Shown one piece after another: positions 25,559 through 34,570 of a stretch of 64,000 nt of DNA. A program made the translations under genes and the position numbers. Under the pieces are notes generated by a model. The model was not told the origin of the DNA and ran no database searches. It saw only the letters and a list, made by a program, of their open reading frames with translations. The first letter of the stretch is position 1. Every line of letters starts with the position of its first letter. Source of the stretch: CAWKPF01 sp963851415 (lineage in GTDB: Bacteria; Acidobacteriota; Thermoanaerobaculia; Multivoradales; Multivoraceae); contig CAWKPF010000003.1 in NCBI GenBank assembly GCA_963851415.1, positions 2,294,001 to 2,358,000 of the forward strand, given 5' to 3'.

Positions 25559-26794
25559 TCACAGGCCCTGTTGCGGACGAACCATGGTGTAGCCGACCAT
25601 GATCCCAGCGACAATGGTCAGGGCCACCACGAACATCTGACCAAACTGCTCTGCACCCACCAGTAGCTCCCCTTGCGCCATCGAGGCCAAGCCACGAAAA
25701 CCGATGGTGCCGCTGACCAGCATGACGATGGCGGGGATGAGCACGATCGAGGCCGGCCGTCCCGTCTTCCTACCCCACAGGTTGGCAATCACTACGGCAG
25801 CGATCGTGCCGACCAGATTCCCGAGGTTGGCGTCCAAGACAGAGCTCCCTGCCATGACCCCTAGATAGGCAATGCCGGACACCAGTACAGCCCAGGGCAG
25901 ATCCCGGCGCGAGGTCTGGAACGCCAGGCACAGCCCTACGAGCAGGAAGGGAAAGAGCAGCTGCACCCAGACCGGATCGACGGGCGTCGCTGGTTCGGCT
26001 GCCGCTGCGGACACCGCCAAGCTTGCCGTTGCGATGCCGAGCCAGCCGCCAGCGATTTGTGAAACGAGGCAGACCAGACCGCTCGTCAGGTTTGCGGCAC
26101 CCGACACGATGTGCTGAGCCACCAATTCCCCGGCGCCCAGGCTGATCGTGTATCCCGGAAGGAGGATCGCGATGGCCGACAGGATGACCAGCACCAGGTT
26201 CAGCTCCGGCAACCAGAGTTTCACGACGGTTGCCAGAAGGCCCACGACGAAGGCAGACGAGAACGGCAGCCAGGCTGAAGCAGAAGGCCCGAGACGGGCG
26301 GACAGCAGGACCATGCCATAGACGAGGATGCTGAACAGCGTGGCAACGAACGCGTCGGACCATCCTCCACCCAGAAGCGGTGCCAGCCCCAGCCCGACGA
26401 AGGCGTAGCCCAACAGGGTCGCGAGCTTTCCCCACGGAGGCCGTACCTGGTCGATGGCATCGACACGAGCAGGGGCGTCAGCCAGCGACAGGGTGCCGGA
26501 TTTCACCTCGTTCAGCAGATCACCCAAGCGAGCCAGCTTGTCGAGATCGACACCCGGGGCCGGTGTAGCAATCAACTCGACGCGCTGAGGTGACTCGGGG
26601 CTCTCTCGCAAGGCAAACACGATCTCTGACGGGGTCGTCCTGAATATCCCCTCGTAGCCGAACTTCTTCGCAAGGCCCACGAGAAAAGACTGCAGCCGGC
26701 TTGCGGTGGAACCGTAGCTATGGGCCGCCAGACCGACCTTGATGATGAATCGCCGGGCGTCATCAAAGGGAATCTTGGAACTCGAGCTCATCAT
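25559..26794 (-). CDS. ThrE-like threonine/serine exporter family protein
   Basis: A 411-residue inner-membrane protein. The N-terminal DUF1212 domain (about 1-130) is followed by membrane segments and the C-terminal DUF3815 half. Motifs visible include GLAAHSYGSTASRLQSFLVG, LLPGYTISLGAGELVAQHIV, AFQTSRRDLPWAVLV, GSSVLDANLGNLVGTIAAVV and NLWGRKTGRPASIVLIPAIV. ThrE proteins export small hydroxylated amino acids using proton motive force. An AGGAG lies 12 bases before the ATG. The region around its start (26764-26829) is repeated at 32470-32535. Confidence 0.88.
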   Translation of the reverse strand: MMSSSSKIPFDDARRFIIKVGLAAHSYGSTASRLQSFLVGLAKKFGYEGIFRTTPSEIVFALRESPESPQRVELIATPAPGVDLDKLARLGDLLNEVKSGTLSLADAPARVDAIDQVRPPWGKLATLLGYAFVGLGLAPLLGGGWSDAFVATLFSILVYGMVLLSARLGPSASAWLPFSSAFVVGLLATVVKLWLPELNLVLVILSAIAILLPGYTISLGAGELVAQHIVSGAANLTSGLVCLVSQIAGGWLGIATASLAVSAAAAEPATPVDPVWVQLLFPFLLVGLCLAFQTSRRDLPWAVLVSGIAYLGVMAGSSVLDANLGNLVGTIAAVVIANLWGRKTGRPASIVLIPAIVMLVSGTIGFRGLASMAQGELLVGAEQFGQMFVVALTIVAGIMVGYTMVRPQQGL

Positions 26795-26829
26795 TTCTCA
26801 GTCGCAACTCCTGGCTAAGCAAGCGCCGG
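26764..26829 (-). repeat. 66-bp repeat R4, copy 1 (ThrE start region)
   Basis: Covers the ribosome-binding site and first codons of the ThrE-like gene and matches 32470-32535 with two or three differences. The second copy is cut off from any ThrE coding sequence. From 26830 to 27000 there is no gene. Confidence 0.8.
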
Positions 26830-26999
26830 GGTTTCTTCATTCGATTGCGATACGCGGTGACGAACCAGGCGACAACTAGATCGCATAGGGCCTGCTCGAT
26901 CCGCTTGGGATCTCAGAGGGCCCGTATGAGCCCGACACGTGATCCAGTCGAAACACCTCGGCCCGGCACCGCATTCTTCCGGGGATGCAATGAAGCACA

Positions 27000-27025
27000 C
27001 GGGAGCGGGGCACACCCCGCTCCCG
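27000..27025 (-). terminator. 11-bp hairpin after helical protein gene
   Basis: cgggagcgggg and its exact complement with loop caca lie 30 bp beyond the stop at 27056. Bases to the left on the minus strand (gtgtgcttcattg) are only moderately T-rich. Confidence 0.6.
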
Positions 27026-27055
27026 CGTTCGTCTTACCGGCCCGGCTGGCGCCCC

Positions 27056-27388
27056 TCAAACGATCAGGTCCAGCGCTTCGTCGTACTTGTCGAGCGCCTT
27101 CTCGTAGTGCTTCTCCGCACCGTCGACGTCGTCATTGGCAAACTGGTCGATGGCTTTCTGCAGCTGCTGATTGCCTTCGCTCAGCAGCTTGCCCGCCTTG
27201 ATGTCAGCGTCCTCCGCTGCCTTCGCCAGGTGCTCGACGGCGATCTCGAACTTGTCCAGCGCCGTGCCGAAGTGATCGCCCGCAGAATCGACGTTGCCCT
27301 TCTGCCAGGCCTTGTCGGCCTTCTGGCACTGCCGAACTCCCTTGGCCGCGTTGGCCCAGGCGCGATCGAGCTGATAGTCCATACCCAT
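27056..27388 (-). CDS. small all-helical protein of unknown function
   Basis: A 110-residue cytoplasmic protein, almost entirely alpha-helical. It has helical-hairpin segments rich in Lys, Asp and Ala (QCQKADKAWQKGNVDSAGDH, EHLAKAAEDADIKAGKLLSE, EKHYEKALDKYDEALDLIV). The pattern resembles a pair of TPR-like hairpins or a four-helix bundle. The ATG at 27388 has AGGAGA upstream. It lies between the ThrE-like exporter and an HdeD protein, all on the minus strand, in a group with a stress flavour. No named family recognised. Confidence 0.7.
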   Translation of the reverse strand: MGMDYQLDRAWANAAKGVRQCQKADKAWQKGNVDSAGDHFGTALDKFEIAVEHLAKAAEDADIKAGKLLSEGNQQLQKAIDQFANDDVDGAEKHYEKALDKYDEALDLIV

Positions 27389-27604
27389 GATGTCTTCTCC
27401 TGTGTTCTCGTGAACTGCGTGTTTGCTGTGGTGGTTTCGAAGGCGTCGGATGCCCGCGAAGGCGTGCCGATCGTGGTCCTTGCTGCGCAGCTGCGGCACC
27501 GGCCACGCGACGATGAGGGAACAGTGGCAGTGAGTGCTCTTCTCTCGGGGTGAGTCTCCTCTGTAGTGTGACGGGATGGACAGGATCGAGTCAGCTCGGG
27601 GTCG

Positions 27605-28192
27605 TCACGCAGCCGCGCCCTTGGTGAGACGCCGAGCCGCCCAGCCGATCGAGATCATGGCGAAGCCGGAGAACAGGAGATTGACCCCCACCAGCGTCCC
27701 CAGCGCCCACACTCCCGAAATCGGCCACTCGGCGAGTATCAGAATGCCCAGGAAGACCGTGACGATGCCCGAGAACAGGATCGAGCCCCATCCCTGCTCG
27801 GGGCGTACGCGGAAAGCCAGCACGGAGCCGACGATGCCGTCGACCAGCAGGTAGGAGCCGATCAGCAGGGTCAGGGTCGTCAGTCCGAGCCCCGGCCGAG
27901 TGGCCAGGATCACGCCGGCGACGACGCCGAGCAGGCCTCCGATGAAGGCCAGAGTGCCCTGTCCGAAGGAGTCGGTTCCGAAGGCCCCGATGATGCGGGC
28001 GACACCGCCGATGGCGAGGGCGACGCCGATGAAAATCGTGACGCCGAGTCCGCTGCCCAGCGGTGCGACGATCGCGAAGAAGCCCGCGATCACGGTCAGT
28101 AGTCCGAAGGCAATCAGCCAGCCGGCGTTCTTCCGGGCACTGTCGGCCCAGTCGCTGACCGCCTGCTGCACTGTTGTTGCTTCGCTTGTCAT
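27605..28192 (-). CDS. HdeD-family membrane protein (DUF308)
   Basis: A 195-residue inner-membrane protein with six membrane helices in three pairs, as in HdeD (acid-resistance membrane protein). Examples are NAGWLIAFGLLTVIAGFFAI, GVTIFIGVALAIGGVARIIG and a final VWALGTLVGVNLLFSGFAMI. The start ATG at 28192 follows GAGGAGCAAAG. The molecular activity of HdeD is unknown; it is induced by acid and high cell density in enteric bacteria. A broken relative lies at 32640-33145. The 215 bp downstream contain nothing clear. Confidence 0.85.
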   Translation of the reverse strand: MTSEATTVQQAVSDWADSARKNAGWLIAFGLLTVIAGFFAIVAPLGSGLGVTIFIGVALAIGGVARIIGAFGTDSFGQGTLAFIGGLLGVVAGVILATRPGLGLTTLTLLIGSYLLVDGIVGSVLAFRVRPEQGWGSILFSGIVTVFLGILILAEWPISGVWALGTLVGVNLLFSGFAMISIGWAARRLTKGAAA

Positions 28193-28248
28193 GCTTTGCT
28201 CCTCATTTCGTCCAAGCGGACGGTTCGAAAAATGTGAGGTCGGGCTAC

Positions 28249-28330
28249 CTATTCCCCGGCAAGCAGCTTCGCAGCTGTACGCAGGTAACCCGGCGAGTGA
28301 TCCACGCCTGAGATCGATTCATCGTTTGTT
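28249..28330 (-). pseudogene. serine hydrolase, 3'-terminal relic
   Basis: The last about 24 codons (ISGVDHSPGYLRTAAKLLAG then E and stop) correspond to EISGIDHSPGYLRSAAKLLA at the end of the intact serine hydrolase at 38326-39648. It is fused, without a start, to the D-aminoacylase relic on its upstream side. Confidence 0.72.
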
Positions 28331-28612
28331 GCTCGAGGGTCGCGATGTCCTCTTTCCAGTCGGATCGCCCTCTGGACGTCCTGGAAGTCGGCCGGCGTGG
28401 CCTCCGGCTCGGTGCCGGTGTAGGTCGCGATGCGCGCAAAGGTCCAGGCCGCCGAGGTGCCGTAGTTGAGCGGCAGCCGCAGTTCGGCCTGCGCCTCGTA
28501 CCAGTCACCGATCGGCAGAACGCCGGACTCGAGCTCCAGCACGGTGGTGACGCCCTGCATCGCCTGCATGCGATGGTCGCCGAGGTTCTGCCCATGTGCG
28601 ATGGCTGGAGGT
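28331..28612 (-). pseudogene. N-acyl-D-amino-acid deacylase-type amidohydrolase, internal relic
   Basis: Reads HGQNLGDHRMQAMQGVTTVL, ELESGVLPIGDWYEAQAELR, NYGTSAAWTFARIATYTG and TPADFQDVQRAIRLERG. This corresponds to the region after the metal-binding HxH of the D-aminoacylases (compare MALRDGVTSGMDLEAG and GWYDEKEKTGWQVNYGTTAS in the 30595 gene). Both ends are broken: the 5' side runs into the 3' end of the small hypothetical gene, the 3' side into a serine hydrolase tail. Confidence 0.7.
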
Positions 28613-28645
28613 CGACTCTGGTCGACACGGGTCACAGGCGGTTCT
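28600..28645 (+). repeat. 46-bp repeat R5, copy 1
   Basis: gatggctggaggtcgactctg and the following 25 bases recur at 32593-32639. The repeat spans the junction between the D-aminoacylase relic and the stop codon of the small hypothetical gene. Confidence 0.8.
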
Positions 28646-28973
28646 CCGCGGTTTCGAAGGTCTCGATCACCGGCATGTCCACGTTCTCGACCCTGAGGAT
28701 CGGCAAGTGGAGACCGTGCAGGGTCGCGAGCACTCCACTCAGCTCCGCCTGGTCGCGAACCGCGCCCCAGAGGATCGTGTGCGGAAACCTGCCGGCACTT
28801 TCCGTCGTCGAGATGGCCAGCCCGGCCAGACGACGGCTCCACTCCGGAGCGATCACGCCCTGGACCACGATGCGGTAGGCGGCCGCTCCGTCGAACGGTA
28901 TGTCGAGTGGAGATTGCTCTGACTTCCTGCCGGGGAGCGGCGTGGAAGCAGACGGTGGATTCACTTTGTTCAT
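28632..28973 (-). CDS. small conserved hypothetical protein
   Basis: A 113-residue cytoplasmic protein. A Pro/Ser-rich N-terminus is followed by AAAYRIVVQGVIAPEWSRRL, AGLAISTTESAG, TILWGAVRDQAELSGVLATL and HGLHLPILRVENVD. This beta-strand/helix pattern is common in small bacterial proteins that I cannot assign to a function. It is the intact counterpart of the truncated copy at 12034, and its first 62 codons lie inside inverted block R1. The structured GC-rich repeat lies just upstream (28995-29128), in its presumed 5' leader. Confidence 0.62.
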   Translation of the reverse strand: MNKVNPPSASTPLPGRKSEQSPLDIPFDGAAAYRIVVQGVIAPEWSRRLAGLAISTTESAGRFPHTILWGAVRDQAELSGVLATLHGLHLPILRVENVDMPVIETFETAENRL

Positions 28974-28994
28974 CGCGACCCAGTCTGATCGACA

Positions 28995-29128
28995 CGAAGC
29001 CGAAGGGGCACCCCTCTTGGCGAGGGGAAAACGAGGGGAAGGAGCCGCGGTACGGCCCGCAGCCTGAGGTGCCCCAGCGGCTTCCTGCCGGAGGCAACCC
29101 CGAGAGCGCCGAGGCTGCCTCAGGCTCG
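28995..29128 (-). repeat. 134-bp GC-rich structured repeat, copy C
   Basis: Same subtype as copy B, with a different middle from copies A and D while both ends are conserved. It lies 22 bp upstream of the small hypothetical gene, so it could form its 5' untranslated region. Confidence 0.75.
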
Positions 29129-29139
29129 CCGGTTGAGAG

Positions 29140-29165
29140 GCTAGTGTCCCGCACGGGACACTAGC
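29140..29165. repeat. perfect 26-bp palindrome, second copy
   Basis: gctagtgtcccg, two bases, then the exact complement. It differs from the 11842 copy only in the orientation of the two central bases. Confidence 0.8.
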
Positions 29166-29279
29166 TGAGCTGCTTCGCACTGCCTGACCGGCCACCCTTC
29201 TCGACAGACCCACGAGGAACGACTCCAGCCGGGTTGCGCTGGAGCCGTTCATTGGTCGAGAGGGAACGCCAATCGAGTC

Positions 29280-29369
29280 ATGCAAGGTCGCCCTGGTAGA
29301 GCGTGTCCTTGTAGGGAATACCTGTGGTCGGGATGCCGTGCTGCCCTACCTTGAACCCTGAGTTATCAG
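29280..29369 (-). pseudogene. D-aminoacylase-type amidohydrolase, 3' relic
   Basis: Reads DNSGFKVGQHGIPTTGIPY, matching DNSTFKIGENGIPTTGIPY in the 30595 gene, then leaves the family (KDTLYQGDLA and stop) at the edge of block R1. About 30 codons survive. On its upstream side it meets the 3' flank of the beta-lactamase. Confidence 0.72.
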
Positions 29370-30038
29370 CCTATTGGCGTTGCAACGGGTATTTCGTGAA
29401 GAGCTAAATCGTTGCCTTGCACGATCGCCCCTCCACGGGACTCGTACGTCTTGCGAGTGATCGATTGGTCCGTGAGTTTGCGTTGGTGGGGGCGCACCGA
29501 GAGAGGGTGCGCCCCCGACCGGTTTACCTACCTATTGCTTCGCCACCGGAGCCAGGTAGAAGTAGTCGAACAGCGTGCGGGCGATCTCGGCAATTGCCCG
29601 TTCCCTGTCCGACGTGGATGTCTCGCTGCTGTTCGTGTACACGGCGATGGCAAACCGCCGACCGTCAGGGAGCGTGACATAGCCGACGTCATTGGCAATT
29701 CCGCCTACGGTTCCGGTCTTGTGCGCGACGGGCGTTCCCTTCGGCAGCAATCCCTTGATGCGGCCAGCGCCGGTGCGCGTGCGCGACATGACTCCCAGCA
29801 GGAACTCGCGGCTTTCCGGGCTCATCGCCGTGCCACCGTCGATGGCAAGCAGCAGTTGCAGCATCGCAAGGGGCGTTGTGTGGTCGCGGGGATCCGCCTC
29901 GAAGTCCATATTGCGATCAGCCTGCTCCGTCCACAGTGCCGGATTGTTGCTGACGGCCTCAGCGACAGTTTCCGGCGTGGCCGGCCCCGGCAAGCCGTAG
30001 AAATCCCGGAGAATCTCAGTGGTTAGCCGGTCGACCCT
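29370..30038 (-). repeat. duplicated block R3, copy 1 (beta-lactamase 3' half and flank)
   Basis: Direct repeat of 34571-35240. Both start at cctattggcgttgcaacggg and both end near the codons for RVDRLT. Substitutions are scattered throughout, so the two halves come from diverged alleles rather than a very recent duplication. Confidence 0.88.
29488..29516 (-). terminator. 11-bp hairpin after class A beta-lactamase gene
   Basis: gggggcgcacc and its exact complement with a seven-base loop lie 15 bp beyond the bla stop. The equivalent hairpin is present but degraded in copy 2 (about 34692-34722). Confidence 0.65.
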
Positions 30039-30530
30039 GAAATCGGTGATCCCGAGCCTGCGCAGGTTCTCGGTCACCGCCTCTGGTCCGCCTGCCAGCC
30101 CCATGTTGACGTCGGTCGCCGTGTTGTCGCTTTCCGTGATCATCACCTCGATCAGGTTCGCCACCGAGAGCTGGACCCCGGGGTGGGGAAATGTTTCGGC
30201 AAGCGCGATTTCGCCGGTGACGTACATGTCGGTCGGGACGGCGACCATTTGGTCGAGACTGAGTTCCCCCTTGTCCACGAGATCCATCACTTTCGTGGCG
30301 ATCGCCACCTTGTAGGTGCTGGCCATGGCGAAGGTCTCATCGCCATTGAACGAGATGACCTCGTCGCCGCCGATTTCCTGCGCCGCGAAGCCTATGCGCC
30401 CGGCAAGCCCCGAAGCGATCTGTTCGATCGCGGCACCAACAGATTGTCCTTGCGTTGTCTGGCCGTATGCCGGGCTGAGGGTTGCCGCCGCGGAAACCGC
30501 GAGGGCTACGATAACATGACGATATTTCAT
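29532..30530 (-). CDS. class A beta-lactamase, intact
   Basis: A 332-residue periplasmic serine beta-lactamase with a signal peptide ending near AYGQ (residue 23). Catalytic motifs are all present: S71-T-Y-K74 (AMASTYKVAIA), S134-D-N136 (TESDNTATD) and K271-T-G (AHKTGTVGG). Glu172 in RLTTEILRDFYG is the best candidate for the general base of the omega loop. It hydrolyses beta-lactam rings in the periplasm; the spectrum cannot be told from sequence. ATG 30530 has GGAG nearby. It stands alone among broken genes, followed by a hairpin terminator. Confidence 0.93.
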   Translation of the reverse strand: MKYRHVIVALAVSAAATLSPAYGQTTQGQSVGAAIEQIASGLAGRIGFAAQEIGGDEVISFNGDETFAMASTYKVAIATKVMDLVDKGELSLDQMVAVPTDMYVTGEIALAETFPHPGVQLSVANLIEVMITESDNTATDVNMGLAGGPEAVTENLRRLGITDFRVDRLTTEILRDFYGLPGPATPETVAEAVSNNPALWTEQADRNMDFEADPRDHTTPLAMLQLLLAIDGGTAMSPESREFLLGVMSRTRTGAGRIKGLLPKGTPVAHKTGTVGGIANDVGYVTLPDGRRFAIAVYTNSSETSTSDRERAIAEIARTLFDYFYLAPVAKQ

Positions 30531-30594
30531 TTTTGGTTTCTCCTTTTGTGAGATGAGGTTTGGGACTGTCCCGTTCGATTTATAAATTATTATG

Positions 30595-32301
30595 TTATGC
30601 CGATATTATTCGTTCTTTATTCAGCAATGCCCCAGCACCAGAGTCATCAACATGAATGTTTGAAAGACCTGGATTAACTCCAATAGTATGCTCCACCCTC
30701 CAATCTTCTTTATCAAGCGGCGTAAACCTTCCTTTGGCTTCTACTGGGAAACGAATTTCTTGTCCAGCTTTTACAGGCAATACTTCACTGTCTTTTACTA
30801 CGATAACACCATTTACAATAACATAAGGAATACCGGTGGTAGGGATACCATTTTCCCCTATTTTAAAAGTGGAATTATCTGTGATCGTTTCAGGGTTAAA
30901 AATGGTGATATCTGCAACTTTTCCTACTTGAATTCTTCCTCTTTGCTTCATAGACTCAAGCCCGGAATCACCTAGGTGTAAAGCTGCCCAATAGCTTGAT
31001 TGTGCAATCGTAAACATTAAAGGAACGCCTTGTTCACGAGCCATACGAAAAGCTGTACCACGCGTACCAGCCGTTCTGGGATGGCCTCTATAATCCTGTC
31101 CAATCTGCTTCCCATGGTAATGATTCTCCATCGGGACCAACACCAACCATGGCATCAGCTGCTATAGTCATATGAGGTATTGTTAAAAAATCTTTCAACC
31201 AAGGCTTCCGGTATGGAAATACTACGACAACCGATCTTCCTGGTTCTTTTTTCATCAATGCTGCATAGGTTTCGTTGGTAAGGTATGCATTATCAATAGG
31301 GTCGAAGATGGTTTCTTCGTATTTGAAACCACGCTTTTCTACCCATTCAGAAGGTTTCAAGAAATCTGCAGTCACTGCTGTTGCTCCAGCAGCGTAAGGA
31401 TAGTACTCCGACCACATATTCAAACCTTTTGCTCTGGCCAATTGCAGTTTTTCTTCTATTTCCCACCAACCATAATCATTGTTATGGCAAATTAAAAATG
31501 GAGCGCCTAACAACATGGCATTGGTAAACATCTCATCAAAAGCTATTGGCGCTTCGGTAGGTGGTTCGTTTAATAAATGATATCTGGTATGAGAAGCTGT
31601 AAGACGACCATAATTAGCAGCTACTTTTTGAGCCATAAAAACTTCGTAACTACTTGTTCCCATAGTTATATAAGCAACAGGAGCTGCCATACCTATTGCA
31701 CCCTGTCTTAGATCTTCATCTAATATTTGCATCGTTCTATTCATTTCGTCCAAAGTTGATTTTGTTGATGCCCAACCTTGAACGCCATCTTCTGCAGATT
31801 TGGCAACGTATGGTCTTGCACCAGCATAATCCATTGGGCCAACCATGTCCGTTTCAGGGTCATGAATAGACATTCTTGTCCACAATAAACTTGCAGTAGT
31901 ACCATAGTTTACTTGCCAGCCCGTTTTTTCTTTTTCGTCGTACCATCCTTTAACATTGAATGATCCGGCTTCGAGGTCCATCCCGGAAGTTACACCGTCT
32001 CGAAGTGCCATTTTGGTACTGAACACATCCATTGAATGGTAGTGTGTGTCAATAAACCCAGGAGCAACCACATGCCCGGTGGCGTCGATGGTTTCATTAC
32101 CTTGAATAGGAGATTTTGTTATTACAACGATTTTTCCGTCTTTGACACCCACATTGGCTATATCGTCAAACATGGTTTCAGGGTCCATGACCCTGCCGTT
32201 ATTGATCACAATATCGTAATCGGCGGCAATGGCCGGTGTGGCTATAGCCACGGCGAGTACCGCTCCAGGGCAAAGAGATCGCTCAGTCGTTTCATCTTCA
32301 T
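30595..32301 (-). pseudogene. AT-rich N-acyl-D-amino-acid deacylase-like gene with frameshifts
   Basis: An amidohydrolase with signal peptide (GAVLAVAIATPAIAADYDIV), HxH motif GFIDTHYHSMD, GVTSGMDLEAGSF, SHTRYHLLNEPP, ICHNNDYGW and a C-terminal IQVGKVADITIFNPETITD. The frame breaks near 31097 (between WEADWTG and DYRGHPRTAGTRG) and again in the signal peptide near 32265, where the ATG at 32301 (with GGAG) is out of frame. Base composition is roughly 40% GC by eye, far below its surroundings, so it is recently acquired from another phylum. Two real frameshifts or sequencing errors are both possible. The intact relative is at 36506. Confidence 0.83.
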
Positions 32302-32639
32302 TCTCCAATGACAGCGGCGACGCGAAGCGCCGTGCGCTGCAACCAATTGTCAGGCATGACAAAGGTAGTGTGATCTTGTGCCGTTCAATTAGTAATGACG
32401 CGGATGGGCTGTTAGCTGCTTAGAGTGCATGTTTTGCCAGCGACCTTATCGACAACATCGTCACGCCAACAAAGGGAATCTTGGCACTCGAGCTCATCAT
32501 TTCTCAGTCGCAACTCCTGGCTAAGCAAGCGCCGCCGAGCCGCTGCGATGCTCTGGTTGCGTTGGCCAGCTCTTCTCGCGCGCCTGCCTCTCGATGGCTG
32601 GAGGTCGACTCTGGTCGACACGGGTCACAGGCGGTTCTC
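32302..32639. other. mosaic intergenic segment with repeats R4 and R5
   Basis: About 340 bp without a gene. 32470-32535 duplicates the start region of the ThrE-like gene (R4) and 32593-32639 duplicates 28600-28645 (R5). The rest, including a moderately AT-rich stretch after the D-aminoacylase start, shows nothing recognisable. It is a pile-up of short pieces from other parts of the island. Confidence 0.7.
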
Positions 32640-33145
32640 GCATATCGAGCTTGATGCCGAGGAACACGTTCTGACCCAATCGCAGTGACCGTCCCGGCCA
32701 GCGGAACTCAGCCTGTAAGAACGCAGCATGATGCTCAGGAGAACCGTCACCACTGCGTCGAACAGCAGCCAGCCTTTACCACTCCTGTAGCGAGAATGCC
32801 GCGAAGAACTCGGAGAGGCCATCGACGAAGAAGTAGATGCACTCAGCATGATGGTCAAGATTGCTGACGACATTCAGTGGACTCGCGACAACGGCAAAGC
32901 CCGCCAGCAAGGTCAAAACACCGATCAGGAAAACCAGGCACACCCTTGCCCAGGCTGCCTGCCTGGAAGGCCCAGATCATGCGCATGATACCTGCGGCGA
33001 TGACCAGTATGCCGACCATCAGCAGGATCGATTGACCTGCAATCCAGGGCATGGCGATCGCCAGGGCACCAAAAATGATGGACAGCCAGCCCATGAGTCT
33101 CATGCTGCTGCTCACTTTCTGTAAAACGGGAGTTTCTGCATTCAT
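32640..33145 (-). pseudogene. HdeD-family membrane protein, multiply frameshifted
   Basis: From the ATG at 33145 the sequence reads MRLMGWLSIIFGALAIAMPW, SILLMVGILVIAAGIMRMIW and AFQAGSLGKGV. After frame changes it continues LIGVLTLLAGFAVVASPLNV, GKGWLLFDAVVTVLLSIMLR and LGQNVFLGIKLDM. These are the successive helix pairs of an HdeD protein. At least two or three frameshifts are needed to read it through. It ends at repeat R5. Confidence 0.78.
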
Positions 33146-33178
33146 TGTTTCATCCTTTTATTGAGTGAAGTTGTTATT

Positions 33179-33227
33179 GAGTGAAATTGACCTGACGTCT
33201 ACTTCCAGGCAAGAGGTCACTCGATGG
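33179..33227 (-). repeat. 49-bp repeat R6, copy 1 (amidohydrolase 3' end)
   Basis: Covers the last codons (TIE and stop) and 3' flank of the amidohydrolase. It matches 36294-36342, where the same stop and flank are joined to another gene's 5' end. Confidence 0.8.
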
Positions 33228-34561
33228 TATTTTTATAGATGATGCCGTCCTTCATAATAATGACGAAGTTCTTTTCCGGGTCGGCGATCAGGTCGATGTT
33301 CTCGAGCGGATTGCCGTCGACCAGAAGCAGGTCGGCATAGGCACCCTCCCGAACCACACCGTTGTCACCGGGATAGGGATCGCGCGGCCCGGAACGCTTG
33401 AAGATCTCGTAGTTCTGGCTGGTCGCAATCTTCAGCACTTCCCAGGGCTCGTAATAGCGGGCGAGCTTCGCCAACTGCGCCCCCTGACGCGCGGCGAGCG
33501 CGGGATTGCCCTGACTGTCAGTGCCGAACCCGAAGAGCAGGTCGTATTTCTTCGCTAACGCGAAGGCTGTATCAGTTCCAGAGATCAGCAATTGGTACTT
33601 TTTTTCCTGAAACGAGCCGGCAGGTAACGGGATCGCATCCTCGTCGTTATAGAATGGCTGCAGGCAGATCGAAGTATTCGTCTCCTTCATCATTTTGGCG
33701 GTTTCCTCGTCAATCATCTGGCCATGCTCGACATTCCGGACACCGCCGCGGATCGCGTTCTGGATCGCCTTCGCGGAGTAGGAGTGAACCGTCACGTAGG
33801 TGCCCCAGTTCTCCGCCACTTCGACCGCCGCCTCGATTTCCTCGACGGTGTATTGCGATACGTCGAGCGGATCCGAGGGGGAGGCGACCCCTCCACCGCC
33901 CATGAGCTTGATAAAGGCCGCCCCACGCATCAGGTTCTCGCGCACGCGCTGCATGACTTGCGCCCTGCCGTCTGCGATGGCGACCGACCCCATCCTTTCC
34001 TGCGGGGTAAGATCCCTCGAATAGCTCTGAGGTATCTCAATCGTTTGACGGAAATCTGCATGGCCCGACGTTTGGGAGATCATCGACCCCGCAGCGTACA
34101 TCCGGGGACCAACATACATACCCTCGTCGATCACCGACTTTAGATCGAAGACATTGCCGCCCATGTCCCTGATCGTGGTGAAGCCCCGCAGAAGCGTCTT
34201 TTCCGCCCCATCGGCCGCCACAAGGTTCAGCTTGCCCTCACCAAGCGCGAACGCGTTGCCACTATAATTGGCCGCCATGCTGTGCCAATGACAATCTGTA
34301 AGGCCAGGCATCAGCGTACGCCCGCCACCGTCGATGACCGTGCCGCCCGCGACGGCCAAGCGGTTCGGTTGACACCGCGGTGATCTTGTTGCCCGTCACC
34401 ACGACATTGGCATTTTCGATCAGGGCTTCGTTCACGCCGTCAAAGACGTTGACGTTCGTGAACAGGATCGGCCCGGAGGCGTCCTGAGCAGCGGCCGGCA
34501 GGCCGACACTCACAGCGACGACAAGCGCCGCAGTCAAGTTCTTTGGGTTCAGTTTCCGCAT
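33217..34561 (-). pseudogene. imidazolonepropionase-like amidohydrolase with one frameshift
   Basis: The gene starts at ATG 34561 (MRKLNPKNLTAALVVAVSVG signal peptide, cleavage near AAAQD) and reads FTNVNVFDGVNEALIENANV to TAVSTEPL. A one-base shift near 34360 leads to AVAGGTVIDGGGRTLMPG. Metal ligands are visible: DCHWHSM (HxH), FIKLMGGGG (carbamylated Lys), VHSYS and VEHG (His), and FGTDSQG (Asp). This is the Xaa-Pro dipeptidase/imidazolonepropionase-like group, active on small peptides or N-acyl amino acids in the periplasm. With the frameshift it is inactive unless the base is a sequencing error. Confidence 0.85.
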
Positions 34562-34570
34562 TAGATTGCT

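Larger units (their letters stand above)
28796..29296 (-). repeat. inverted block R1, copy 2
   Basis: Reverse-complement counterpart of 11711-12220. Here the block continues naturally into the complete small gene, so this copy is closer to the ancestral arrangement. Its outer end (cagggcgaccttgcatga) coincides with the last codons of a D-aminoacylase relic. Confidence 0.88.

Noticed and set aside
28995..29165. Integron attC sites for the cassette-like gene fragments
   Set aside because: No GTTRRRY/RYYYAAC core pairs with attC geometry were seen around the repeats, and no integron integrase is present.
29532..30530. Calling the beta-lactamase by a named resistance allele
   Set aside because: Catalytic motifs identify class A, but I do not recognise the sequence as any named enzyme and cannot run a search.
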